This document shows, in pieces, positions 24,291-32,778 of a DNA stretch of 38,699 bases (position 1 is the first letter of the stretch; every line of letters begins with the position of its first letter). Below the pieces are notes generated by a model. It was given only the letters and a program-made list of their open reading frames with translations. It was not told the DNA's origin and did not search any database. This stretch comes from JAQVOO01 sp964524755. GTDB taxonomy: Bacteria > Spirochaetota > Spirochaetia > Sphaerochaetales > Sphaerochaetaceae. The DNA lies in assembly GCA_964524755.1 (NCBI GenBank), contig CAZGDR010000014.1:1-38699 (forward strand), read 5' to 3'. A program made the translations under genes and the position numbers.

Positions 24291-25649
24291 TTAGGATAAA
24301 TACCCCAACCATTGCTCTTGACGCTCAATCATGAGATCAACAAGTTCTCCTACTTGATGATAGATATTCACAATAGGATTAGCTAGGATGGCCTGAATTA
24401 CATAATCTTTTCTTCCCGTTAAAATTGCTTCTACGGTTAGATCGTACACACCACAATAATTGCGCAACAGGGCTGCAAATCCTTTAGGATAATGAGGAAA
24501 TCCAATTGGTTTTAATTCATGACGATGGACTTTAGCAGGAACCTCAACAGCAATTGAATTGGGGAGCTCAGGTATGAGGCCATTATTCATTACATTTACG
24601 GCAGGCTCTTCGTATCCGCTATCGGCTAAGATACCCTCAATTATTAAAACCATTCGTTCATCGCGGCGTAATTCTATTTTTGGTTTAATCTGTGCCAGTT
24701 GTAACTGATACAAGGTATAAAAATCCTTGATCCCCTTGTGATCTACCACATCAACCGCCCACGGAATATATTCACCAAAATGACTATCAACTGTCACCGG
24801 TAGTAGATTATAGACTAACAAAATTTCTCTGAATAAATTTCGATCGGCCCAACTCTTTGCACTTCGCGCAACATCAAGAAGAGGACGTTGCGTACTCCCT
24901 TCTGTCTGGGGAGCCTTCCCCTCACGTCTCACGTAATTGAGGATATCTGAATAGCCAGGTTCCTTTTCAAAGAACACAGGAGCTTTATGTAAAATATCGA
25001 GGTAGGCATCACGATCAGAATCCTTGTATCGAGCTTCAAGAAGAACACTGATATGATTGAGTCCACCGGAACGCAGGGCTAGGTTTTCAAATGGGGTCTC
25101 GAGAATAGTGGGGAGATAACGCTCTAAAGAGAGTACTTCATGGCACATTCCCACAAACTTCAATTGGGGATATGCCCGCAGAACAGCTGTAGTAATAGCT
25201 GTCATAGGATTGGAGTAGTTAAAAACCCAAGCATCTGGACAATATTTGACTACATCATCACAAATCTGGAGAATGACAGGTGTAATACGTAAAGCATGAA
25301 AAACACCTCCGACACCACCATTTTCACCATACACCTGGCGAATCCCGTACTGTTGGGGGAGCGTCCAATCTTCATCCCAGAGCTTAAAACGGTCACCCAC
25401 CTCAATCGAAATGATGACAAAGGAGGCTCCTTTTAAAGCTTCCTTTCGGTTAGTAGTCGCACTCACCGTAAAAGGAAGAGGATTCTCTTTTAAAAAAGCT
25501 TGAGCTTTTTTATGGACAACTGCTAAAGATTTTTCATTAATATCGACTAATACAATTTCAGATCCGTATAACGCTTCGCTCTGAAAAAAATCACCCAATG
25601 TACCTAACCCGAATTGTGCACTCCCTGCTCCAATCAATACTAACTTCAT
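24291..25649 (-). CDS. GH4 family NAD-dependent alpha-glycosidase
   Basis: A 452-residue cytoplasmic glycosidase of family GH4, which uses NAD+ and a divalent metal in an oxidation-elimination mechanism. The NAD-binding start LIGAGSAQFGLGTLGDF, the NYSNPM block (N147), the metal cysteine and histidine in GMCHEV (C169, H170) and GGLNHI (N198, H199) are seen. Members act on alpha-glucosides, alpha-galactosides or 6-phospho-glucosides. The CHEV motif and the non-PTS transporter favour unphosphorylated alpha-glucosides or galactosides. It follows the GH65 fusion by 66 bp; a 7-bp stem hairpin (25678-25696) lies in the gap. GGAG is 7 bases before the ATG. Confidence 0.88.
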   Translation of the reverse strand: MKLVLIGAGSAQFGLGTLGDFFQSEALYGSEIVLVDINEKSLAVVHKKAQAFLKENPLPFTVSATTNRKEALKGASFVIISIEVGDRFKLWDEDWTLPQQYGIRQVYGENGGVGGVFHALRITPVILQICDDVVKYCPDAWVFNYSNPMTAITTAVLRAYPQLKFVGMCHEVLSLERYLPTILETPFENLALRSGGLNHISVLLEARYKDSDRDAYLDILHKAPVFFEKEPGYSDILNYVRREGKAPQTEGSTQRPLLDVARSAKSWADRNLFREILLVYNLLPVTVDSHFGEYIPWAVDVVDHKGIKDFYTLYQLQLAQIKPKIELRRDERMVLIIEGILADSGYEEPAVNVMNNGLIPELPNSIAVEVPAKVHRHELKPIGFPHYPKGFAALLRNYCGVYDLTVEAILTGRKDYVIQAILANPIVNIYHQVGELVDLMIERQEQWLGYLS

Positions 25650-25715
25650 CCGCCGCTCCTTTGAATATGGTGGTATTATGATAACTTGATTATCATCTCT
25701 TAGCTATGGCTCACA

Positions 25716-28658
25716 TTAAAATAACAACATTTCATTCGTTAACTCGGCGGTTGAATTGACATGGACATCACAACTGAGAGGATCTATCGCTGACCCTACT
25801 CCCACAGAACGCATCATAGCGGCCTTAATAGCTGTAATACCGGGAGGAGCATCCTCAATTCCAGTACACTCTTCGGGGTAGAGGGCTAACATGTCAGCAG
25901 CTCGTACAAAAACTTCTGGATCTGGTTTGCCCACAACAACATCTGCAGCCGGTACAACCACATCGAAATATTCAGTTAATCCTAATCGTTCTAAAATATA
26001 GAGAGCGTTTCTACTAGCTGAAGCAATAGCCGTCTTTATCCCTTGCTCTCGTAACTGCTCTAAGATCTCTACTATCTGAGGTAGAATATCTTTAGAGGTT
26101 AACGCTGCCAGCGAAGAGCGATACCAAGTATTCTTTTGTTCTGCCAGTTGTATAATCTCTTCCTCACGCAAAGAAACCCCATTATGATCAAGAATAATTC
26201 GTAAAGAATCTAATCGGGAAATACCACGCAATCGTTGATTGATCTCTTCATCAAACTGCCAACCTTGCTCATCAGCTAGGCGCTTCCAGGCTAGATAATG
26301 ATAATGATCAGTACTCGTTACGACTCCATCTAAATCAAAAATAACGGCCTTACACTGGGGTTGGGTAGCAACGACAACAGGAGTCCGCCCTACCCGTAAA
26401 ACTGTGGAGCGATGAGCTAGCTCTAACACTCCCCCCTCTGCGGTATACGTGGTCTTTTCATCCTCGATACACACCGATAACTTTACTGTTCCCAAGATCA
26501 AATTAAAACCTATTCGTTGCCATCCCTCGGGCAAAATCGGTCGAAAATGTGGTCGCCCTTGAGTAAAACGATACCCGGCTAATCCATACACAATCGCCAT
26601 CCAGGATCCAGCCATCGCCGCAGTATGCAACCCGTCTTTAGTGTTACGGTGTAGATCATCAATGTCCATCAATGCGGTCTTCAGACTGTAGTCTAACCCT
26701 TTGTCTATGAATCCACAGTCAAAAGCTACGATCCCCTGTATACAAGCCGAAAGGGAACTGTCTCCTGTCGTATAGGGTTCATAAAATGCAAAATTACGCC
26801 TGCGCACATACCAAGGGAATTGATCGTACATGAGCAACATGGCGAGGATGGTATCAGCTTGCTTAATCACTCGGTGACGGTAAATAACAAGGGGATGGTA
26901 GTTGAGCAACATAGGATGCCGCAACTCGCCCCGTTTGTCGCTATTCCACTCTTCTCGTTGTAAAAATCCGTCATCTTGGGGGTTAATTCCTAGTTCTTGA
27001 TCAAATGGAATATAGGTAGAAATAGAGGCTTTATAGAAATCAGCCAACTCTTTTTCTTCCAAATGGATCGATTGCTTAAAGGTATTCCAGAATACAGGAC
27101 GTGTAGTTTGCAAATGGATAGCTAGGTCATACACTCGTTTCAAATGGTATTTTGCCATGCTATTGGTATAGAGGTTATTATCGACTAATGCCGAATATTC
27201 ATCAGGTCCGGTAACCTCATGTATACAAAACAGATCCCCCTTACGGGGATTAAAGTAACCTAAATCATACCATAATCGGGCTGTTTCAAAGAGAACGGCG
27301 GCAGCACCCTCTTCCAAAATTGTCTCATCACCTGTTATATCAAGGTATTGAAAGATGCTGTAAGCTATATCAGCATTGATATGATACTGCGCTGTACCAG
27401 CTGGAAAGTAGGCTGAAGCTTCAAGGCCATTTATAGTGCGCCATGGATACAGGGCCCCACGCTGGGACATCTCACGAGCCCGAGCGCGTGCATGGTCAAG
27501 AATTGAGATGCGGTAGGTTATCAGAGCACGTGCTGTGGCAGCATCGGTATGGCTGAAAAAGGGCATACCATAAATTTCTGTATCCCAAAAATAGTGCCCT
27601 TCATATCCCGATCCCGTTAAACCTTTAGCGGCTAAAGAGGACATACCATCACGTCCAGTAGATTGGTGTAATTGGAAAAGATTAAACCGAAGAGCCTGCT
27701 GTAACTTCTCATCACCTACGATCTCGACATCCGAGCCTTCCCAAAAACGTGTAAAATAGGAGGTTTGAGAGGCTACCAAAGTCTCCCAATCCAGACACCC
27801 ATGCTGAATCTTGCTTTCACGAACCACCTCTAGCGGTAGCTGTTCACTTGGACGCCCCGAACTATGGTAATAAAAGCATTTATAAAAATCGACATCTTGC
27901 GATCGGGCGGAAAACTTTAAACCCGGAAGCGCCCCCTTCCCCTCAATATAGCGTTCAATATGGGTAGGTACGGAGCTGGTATGTACCGCGCCACAAGCGA
28001 GGTAGAGACCACTCTCCCGGGTCTTGAAAGAAGCTTGAAATCCTGGTTGGTCTTCACTGCCGATGGAAGCAAAACCCGTCTCAATACACATAAGACTCGT
28101 ACGACTGAGCGCTGTACCTACACGGGGATCTAAGGCTACAAGAGGCCTCTCCGCCGGCATCGCAATTGAAGAATGATACTCCACGAGTATTTCTTCATCA
28201 CATTGTACTCGTATATGGAGCGCCCCAGTATGTACATATTCCATGGAGATAATCGTCTCCCAAGAAATGGTTACCAACTTATCTTGTTCCGTCTGCCACT
28301 CAACCGTTTGAGAGAGTATTCCTGTTTTAAAATTTAGTTGTTTGTAATATGATTTCACCCCATCAGAATTGATAGAAAAAGGTTCTCCATCTATACTAAT
28401 CCACGTGTAACGACAATCGGGAAGATCTACAATGGTCTGATTAAAACGAGCAAACCCATACGCATCTTCGCCGTAATGGATTGGAGATAATTCATAAAAC
28501 CCATTGATAAAGACACCGGGATGGTGAGCTGGCTCGCGCTCACAGAAGAAGCCGCGGAAACCGAGGTACCCGTTCCCTAGTGAGAAAAGGCTCTCACTAC
28601 GGGCCATGTACTCTTCATTGAACTGATGTTCCTGGAGCATCCAAGTATGTATAGCCAT
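25716..28658 (-). CDS. GH65 disaccharide phosphorylase fused to beta-phosphoglucomutase
   Basis: A 980-residue two-enzyme protein. Residues 1 to about 755 form a complete GH65 phosphorylase with the substrate block FWDTEIYGMPFF (357-368) and the catalytic acid E487 in TGPDEYSALVDNNLYTN; members split maltose, trehalose, kojibiose or nigerose with phosphate into beta-glucose 1-phosphate plus sugar. Residues 770-980 are a HAD beta-phosphoglucomutase with nucleophile D775 and D777 in FDLDG, SASRNA, GKPDPEVF and GIEDAPPGI, which turns that product into glucose 6-phosphate. The join is one uninterrupted frame. Disaccharide specificity is not readable. It starts 3 bp after the second permease gene, whose SD region fits coupled translation. 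Confidence 0.93.
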   Translation of the reverse strand: MAIHTWMLQEHQFNEEYMARSESLFSLGNGYLGFRGFFCEREPAHHPGVFINGFYELSPIHYGEDAYGFARFNQTIVDLPDCRYTWISIDGEPFSINSDGVKSYYKQLNFKTGILSQTVEWQTEQDKLVTISWETIISMEYVHTGALHIRVQCDEEILVEYHSSIAMPAERPLVALDPRVGTALSRTSLMCIETGFASIGSEDQPGFQASFKTRESGLYLACGAVHTSSVPTHIERYIEGKGALPGLKFSARSQDVDFYKCFYYHSSGRPSEQLPLEVVRESKIQHGCLDWETLVASQTSYFTRFWEGSDVEIVGDEKLQQALRFNLFQLHQSTGRDGMSSLAAKGLTGSGYEGHYFWDTEIYGMPFFSHTDAATARALITYRISILDHARARAREMSQRGALYPWRTINGLEASAYFPAGTAQYHINADIAYSIFQYLDITGDETILEEGAAAVLFETARLWYDLGYFNPRKGDLFCIHEVTGPDEYSALVDNNLYTNSMAKYHLKRVYDLAIHLQTTRPVFWNTFKQSIHLEEKELADFYKASISTYIPFDQELGINPQDDGFLQREEWNSDKRGELRHPMLLNYHPLVIYRHRVIKQADTILAMLLMYDQFPWYVRRRNFAFYEPYTTGDSSLSACIQGIVAFDCGFIDKGLDYSLKTALMDIDDLHRNTKDGLHTAAMAGSWMAIVYGLAGYRFTQGRPHFRPILPEGWQRIGFNLILGTVKLSVCIEDEKTTYTAEGGVLELAHRSTVLRVGRTPVVVATQPQCKAVIFDLDGVVTSTDHYHYLAWKRLADEQGWQFDEEINQRLRGISRLDSLRIILDHNGVSLREEEIIQLAEQKNTWYRSSLAALTSKDILPQIVEILEQLREQGIKTAIASASRNALYILERLGLTEYFDVVVPAADVVVGKPDPEVFVRAADMLALYPEECTGIEDAPPGITAIKAAMMRSVGVGSAIDPLSCDVHVNSTAELTNEMLLF

Positions 28659-28661
28659 CCA

Positions 28662-29561
28662 TCACCCCTTCACTGAACCAGCCATAAGTCCTTGTACAAA
28701 ATATCGTTGTAAAGCAAAGAACACTATTAAAGGAACAATCATAGCTATGAAGGCTCCAGCGGTGAGTAGGTGCCAATCCTGGCCCCGTGAACCAACCATG
28801 GTCGCTAACCGTTGGGTTAAGACGGCAACATCGCTAGTTCCTCCTAAGAAAACTAAGGCTACTAACAAATCATTCCATACCCAGAGAAATTGGAAAATTG
28901 CTAGAGAGGCGATGGCCGGAACCGACAAAGGCAACACCAAGCGACTGAATATAACCATTGGCCGCGCACCATCGAGAAATGCCGATTCAAAAATATCTCT
29001 GGGGATCGTCGAAATATAGTTGTAGAGGAGATAAATTCCTAATGGCAGACCAAAGCCAGTATGGGCCAACCAAATTCCCAGATAGGAACCAGTAAGCCCC
29101 AAACTCTGGTAATCACGTAAGATTGGAATTAAGGCAATCTGGAGGGGTACTACTAACAATGCCACCACGGTGGTAAAGAAGAATTTCCTGCCTGGAAAAA
29201 TCATCCAAGCAAACCCATACGCGGCGGCAGAGGCGATAAGCAGAGGAATAATTACCGCCGGAATAGTTACGGTAAAACTATTCATAAAAGCACGGGATAA
29301 ATTATCACCACTCGATCGCACCATAGCTCCAGTAGAATCGACAAATGTATATTCACTGCCCCCTAACACTTGTTTATAGTTATCCAGTGTCATGGAACTC
29401 TTTCCGTTAAAGAGGGTCCACCACCCTGTCGATAACACATCCTCCTGGGGTCTGAGAGAAGAGATTAATAATCCAAAAATGGGAATACTCCATACGATAA
29501 CTAAAATCAGGAGGATTATGTTAACGACATGGGACCATTTTTTTCTTTTAATTTTCTGCAT
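28662..29561 (-). CDS. Alpha-glucoside-type ABC transporter permease (MalG/AglG-like)
   Basis: A 299-residue inner-membrane permease with six predicted helices, beginning with VVNIILLILVIVWSIPIFGLLISSLRP, typical of MalG-class proteins. The EAA loop is seen as IPRDIFESAFLDGARPMVIF. A periplasmic loop of about 45 residues follows the first helix, which is usual for AglG-like members. It pairs with the permease encoded directly upstream (one nucleotide between the genes; GGAGGGG spans the junction). Confidence 0.9.
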   Translation of the reverse strand: MQKIKRKKWSHVVNIILLILVIVWSIPIFGLLISSLRPQEDVLSTGWWTLFNGKSSMTLDNYKQVLGGSEYTFVDSTGAMVRSSGDNLSRAFMNSFTVTIPAVIIPLLIASAAAYGFAWMIFPGRKFFFTTVVALLVVPLQIALIPILRDYQSLGLTGSYLGIWLAHTGFGLPLGIYLLYNYISTIPRDIFESAFLDGARPMVIFSRLVLPLSVPAIASLAIFQFLWVWNDLLVALVFLGGTSDVAVLTQRLATMVGSRGQDWHLLTAGAFIAMIVPLIVFFALQRYFVQGLMAGSVKG

Positions 29562-29562
29562 A

Positions 29563-30672
29563 TTAAAACCCCTCCCGTTTGCTAAACTGGCGCAGGTTGT
29601 ACCACATAACGGGTATAACCGCGATTACCAAGACAATAGCAATCGCAGAACCTCTTCCATAGTGATAGAATCGGAACATCTGTTTATACTGCATGCTGGC
29701 AATAACCTCAGTTCCATAATTACCATTAGTCATCGTAAAGACGATATCGAAGATTTTTAGAGAAATGATTACGATAGTTGTGGAGACCGTTACTAAAGTT
29801 GAAAATATATAGGGGATTATAATACTACGAATGACACGGAATTCACTGGCACCGTCGATGCGTCCTGCATCGATAATCGTGGAAGGAACTCCTTTGAGAG
29901 CTGCTGAGATAATGACCATGGCATATCCCGTTTGTAGCCAAACTAAGATAATGATTAAAAAGATATTATTCCAAGGTTTGATGGTAAACCAAGCTTGGGG
30001 AGCCCCCCCGAATAGGCTGGTTATAGCATTCAGAATTCCTATTTGGTCTTCACCAGCTGGTTTGTAGGCATACACAAAGCGCCAAATTACACCGGCACCT
30101 ACAAACGAGATGGCCATAGGCATAAAAATAATACTCTTAAAAACTTTTTCAAATTGAGAGCGGTCGGCAAGTAAGGCAATAATAAGGCCAAATCCAACCG
30201 AACCACCGGTACCCAGCACAATCCACATGAGGTTGTTCACAAACGATTCCAACATTTTATTATCGGTGAAAGCAAAAATATAGTTTGCTAATCCAACAAA
30301 ATTTTTAGATTGTGCATCAAAGAAACTCAAGTAGAGTGAGCGCATAGTAGGTAAAAATAGATACCAAGTGAGAATAATCAAGGCAGGACCAACAAAGACA
30401 AAAGGCTGTATCTTTTTGGCAATATGTAACGGTGTTCGGTTAACTACCCAATCGGCAACCCAGAACACCAAGGCCACCCCTCCTACTCCCCAGATTATTG
30501 CCACCAGAGCAATAATTCCTTGATTCGCATTACTATCTCTGAGGAATATGAATCCAGCCCAAAGAATTACAATTACTACAACTGGAACAAAGATAGAGAC
30601 AATAATGCGCCCAACTGTACCTAAGGGCTTTGTCAGAAAGCCTCTTTTTTCACTTTGTTCTTGTATTCCCAT
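29563..30672 (-). CDS. Alpha-glucoside-type ABC transporter permease (MalF/AglF-like)
   Basis: A 369-residue inner-membrane permease. Compared with a minimal MalF-class unit it has two extra N-terminal helices (IIVSIFVPVVVIVILWAGFI and GIIALVAIIWGVGGVALVFW), as in AglF proteins. The EAA-type loop is VPSTIIDAGRIDGASEFRVI. It forms the translocation pore with the next gene product. No ATPase gene is in this operon, so a shared MsmK/UgpC-type ATPase encoded elsewhere must serve it, as is common for CUT1 importers. GGAG lies 7 bases before the ATG. Confidence 0.88.
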   Translation of the reverse strand: MGIQEQSEKRGFLTKPLGTVGRIIVSIFVPVVVIVILWAGFIFLRDSNANQGIIALVAIIWGVGGVALVFWVADWVVNRTPLHIAKKIQPFVFVGPALIILTWYLFLPTMRSLYLSFFDAQSKNFVGLANYIFAFTDNKMLESFVNNLMWIVLGTGGSVGFGLIIALLADRSQFEKVFKSIIFMPMAISFVGAGVIWRFVYAYKPAGEDQIGILNAITSLFGGAPQAWFTIKPWNNIFLIIILVWLQTGYAMVIISAALKGVPSTIIDAGRIDGASEFRVIRSIIIPYIFSTLVTVSTTIVIISLKIFDIVFTMTNGNYGTEVIASMQYKQMFRFYHYGRGSAIAIVLVIAVIPVMWYNLRQFSKREGF

Positions 30673-30701
30673 TGCTCAACTCCTTTCAAAACCAAATCAA
30701 A

Positions 30702-30730
30702 TGCCGGTGGAGATTTCTCTTCCACCGGCA
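30702..30730 (-). repeat. Intercistronic stem-loop after the alpha-glucoside binding-protein gene
   Basis: Perfect 10-bp stem TGCCGGTGGA / TCCACCGGCA with a 9-nt loop, 15 nt past the binding-protein stop and 30 nt before the permease start. Placement fits differential expression of the binding protein over the membrane components. Confidence 0.75.
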
Positions 30731-30745
30731 CATAATCTTCATCGA

Positions 30746-32020
30746 TTATTTAGGCCATGACCTTTGAATATTGTTCAACACAGTATCAATAGGTTTCCCA
30801 CTGACCCAATCAACAATACCAGTCCAGAATGAACCAGCTCCAACTTGTGCAGGCATCAAATCAGACGCATCAAATCGGAAGACTTTGGCATTGACCAGAG
30901 CTTCAGCTAAAGAGCGTTCAATTTCGTTTGGATATGCATTCAAGTCTTGGTTCAAATAGGGGAATAAGGCTCCACCAGCTTTTGCCCAGAGTTCACCCGA
31001 TTCCCACGTCGCTAAGAATTCCATAAACTGGCGTACTTCAGGTCGATCGTTGAAGACTACAAACTGGTCTCCACCACCCAATACAGGGATTCCAAATTCA
31101 GGGTTAATTCCGGGTAGAGGGAACACACCAACTTCTTCTTCTAAGTTTGCTTGAATCCGATCAGGGAAGAATCCAGTAATAAAGTTACCTTGGCGGTGCA
31201 ACCATGCTTTTGGAGGATCATCGAACAGTGGTCGTTGAGCATCTCCAAAGCTTGTGGTAAGAATCGTATTTTTACCACCATACACATATTTTGGATTCAA
31301 CCAAATTTTCCCGAGAACATCAAAAGCAGCTTTTACTTCAGGCGAATTGAATGGGATTTCATTCGCGACCCACTTGTCATAGACATCAGGTCCTACGGTA
31401 CGCAACATAATATCTTCAATCCAGTCAGTACCAACCCAACCGGTAGCCCCACCAGCTTCAAGTCCAACGGCCCATGGGGTATGCCCATTAGCAACCATCT
31501 TGTCCATTAAAGCAATTAGCTCGTCCCACGTCTTTGGAACTTTATACCCTGCTTTATCCCAAGCTTTCTTAGGATACCAAACAAAGCTCTTTGCATTTAC
31601 CCGGTGGAACACTCCGTATGGAGTCCCCTCATACGAGCCGAGATCTTTCCAAACAGGGGCATAGTTATTATCAATTGTAGCTTCAAGAGAACTCCAGATA
31701 GGGACTAATTTACCCTGTGATGCAAAGTTCATCATCAATCCAGGCTGAGGTAAGCCTGCAATGTCAGGAGGGTTCCCCCCTTCAACACGTACACTAATGA
31801 GTGTTTCGAAGTCTTTAGATCCTTCATACTCTACTGTAATTCCTGTGCGTTCTTCAAAAGGTTTAATCGCTTCTTCGAAGCGCCTAGCCTCTTCATCAAC
31901 AAAAGCACCAAAGATTGTTACTGTCTTGGCTGCAGGTGCTTTATCCTCCGCTTGTCCAGCTGCAAATGCAGCGGGTAGAATCAACACCGCAATCAGTACT
32001 ACAAACAATACTTTCTTCAT
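30746..32020 (-). CDS. Alpha-glucoside-type ABC transporter sugar-binding protein (AglE-like)
   Basis: A 424-residue periplasmic protein of the family 1 sugar-binding class. Signal peptide MKKVLFVVLIAVLILPAAFA is followed by AGQAEDK, then TVTIFGAFVDEEARRFEEAI, a typical opening, and further on GGNPPDIAGLPQPGLM, WYPKKAWDKAGYKVPKTWDE and GLEAGGATGWVGTDWIEDI, which resemble alpha-glucoside binding proteins. I start at the ATG at 32020 with GGAGAG upstream; the ATG at 32053 lies within a leader palindrome. First gene of the operon that runs through both permeases, the GH65 fusion and the GH4 gene. Confidence 0.9.
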   Translation of the reverse strand: MKKVLFVVLIAVLILPAAFAAGQAEDKAPAAKTVTIFGAFVDEEARRFEEAIKPFEERTGITVEYEGSKDFETLISVRVEGGNPPDIAGLPQPGLMMNFASQGKLVPIWSSLEATIDNNYAPVWKDLGSYEGTPYGVFHRVNAKSFVWYPKKAWDKAGYKVPKTWDELIALMDKMVANGHTPWAVGLEAGGATGWVGTDWIEDIMLRTVGPDVYDKWVANEIPFNSPEVKAAFDVLGKIWLNPKYVYGGKNTILTTSFGDAQRPLFDDPPKAWLHRQGNFITGFFPDRIQANLEEEVGVFPLPGINPEFGIPVLGGGDQFVVFNDRPEVRQFMEFLATWESGELWAKAGGALFPYLNQDLNAYPNEIERSLAEALVNAKVFRFDASDLMPAQVGAGSFWTGIVDWVSGKPIDTVLNNIQRSWPK

Positions 32021-32034
32021 ACTTCTCTCCTTTC

Positions 32035-32052
32035 TGCTCGGCTTGCCGAGCA
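32035..32052 (-). repeat. 18-bp palindrome in the alpha-glucoside operon leader
   Basis: TGCTCGGCTTGCCGAGCA, two 8-base arms around TT. In the transcript it forms a 7-bp hairpin with a CAAG loop, 8 nt upstream of the GGAGAG of the first gene. It could be an mRNA 5' element or a second protein-binding site. Confidence 0.6.
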
Positions 32053-32143
32053 TAATATTTTCCTCATGCGCTTTACCGCATAGAATCGCTTACTGCTACG
32101 CGATCTTTGATGTTGGAATTAAAAAGCAAGACCAGACGGTAGT

Positions 32144-32159
32144 ATGGAAGCGCTTCCAT
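32144..32159. promoter_or_regulatory. LacI-family operator
   Basis: ATGGAAGCGCTTCCAT is a perfect 16-bp palindrome with the central CG typical of LacI-family operators. It covers the predicted transcription start of the alpha-glucoside operon, so a bound repressor would block initiation. The LacI gene at the far end of the operon is the likely owner. Confidence 0.8.
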
Positions 32160-32163
32160 TTGT

Positions 32164-32192
32164 ATTGTCCCATACCTTTAGCTATCTGTCAA
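32164..32192 (-). promoter_or_regulatory. Promoter of the alpha-glucoside operon
   Basis: Minus-strand perfect TTGACA (32187-32192), 17-bp spacer, GACAAT (32164-32169). Start expected near 32157, inside the operator. The leader is about 137 nt and contains the palindrome listed separately. Confidence 0.7.
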
Positions 32193-32203
32193 ATAAAATA
32201 ATG

Positions 32204-32212
32204 TGGTAGAAT
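32204..32212 (+). promoter_or_regulatory. Extended -10 giving a probable leaderless mRNA (macro-domain gene)
   Basis: TGG directly followed by TAGAAT (32207-32212), then exactly 6 nt to the ATG at 32219. No Shine-Dalgarno sequence. A TATAAT at 32212-32217 also exists but would start transcription inside the coding region. Confidence 0.45.
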
Positions 32213-32218
32213 ATAATC

Positions 32219-32737
32219 ATGAAAAACGATCGAAGAATACAGGTAATCCAAGGAGACATCACCACCATGCAAGTTGATGCCATAGTGAATGCAGCTAATT
32301 CCACCCTATTAGGAGGAGGTGGCGTTGATGGAGCCATTCACCGTTCAGCTGGCCCAGAACTGCGACAAGCTTGTCTCACCTTAGGGGGATGTGAAACTGG
32401 AGATGCTAAAGGGACTTTAGGCTTTAACTTACCGGCGACATACATAATTCATACTGTAGGTCCCGTATGGCAGGGAGGAGGTCATAATGAAGCCGAAAAA
32501 CTAGCCTCCTGTTATCAGAGGTCAATCGAAGTAGCTCTAGAACTCAAAGCACGCTCCATAGCCTTCCCAGCTATTAGCACAGGAGTATATGGGTATCCTC
32601 CTCATCTAGCCGCTCAAGTTGCATGTGAGACAGTAAACAGAATATTACAACAAGTTACCAAGAACCATATAAGCTCGGTTATTTTTGTGGCCTTTGATAC
32701 TGCTACCTATGAAATTTATACGAAGCTGCTACAGTAA
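32219..32737 (+). CDS. Macro-domain ADP-ribose hydrolase (YmdB-like)
   Basis: A 172-residue single macro domain. Signature blocks are IQGDITTMQVDAIVNAANST, LLGGGGVDGAIHRSAGPEL, GDAKGTLGFNLPATYIIHTV and SIAFPAISTGVYGYP, with the loop residues that bind the distal ribose and diphosphate. This subclass removes acetyl from O-acetyl-ADP-ribose and ADP-ribose from acidic residues. It stands alone and divergent from the alpha-glucoside operon; nothing ties it to sugar use apart from the shared spacer. Confidence 0.92.
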   Translation: MKNDRRIQVIQGDITTMQVDAIVNAANSTLLGGGGVDGAIHRSAGPELRQACLTLGGCETGDAKGTLGFNLPATYIIHTVGPVWQGGGHNEAEKLASCYQRSIEVALELKARSIAFPAISTGVYGYPPHLAAQVACETVNRILQQVTKNHISSVIFVAFDTATYEIYTKLLQ

Positions 32738-32766
32738 TCAGCTTCCCATACAGAAAAGAAAGCTGA
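32738..32766. terminator. Weak hairpin between convergent genes
   Basis: TCAGCTT (32738-32744) pairs with AAGCTGA (32760-32766) across a 15-nt loop, directly after the macro-domain stop. Short stem and no T tract, so terminator function is uncertain. Confidence 0.3.
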
Positions 32767-32778
32767 ACTATTGTGTTT

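Noticed and set aside
32144..32159. The palindrome as a CcpA catabolite-response element
   Set aside because: It fits that consensus too, but a cognate LacI gene closes the same operon and the likely host is not a Firmicute, so the local regulator is the simpler reading.
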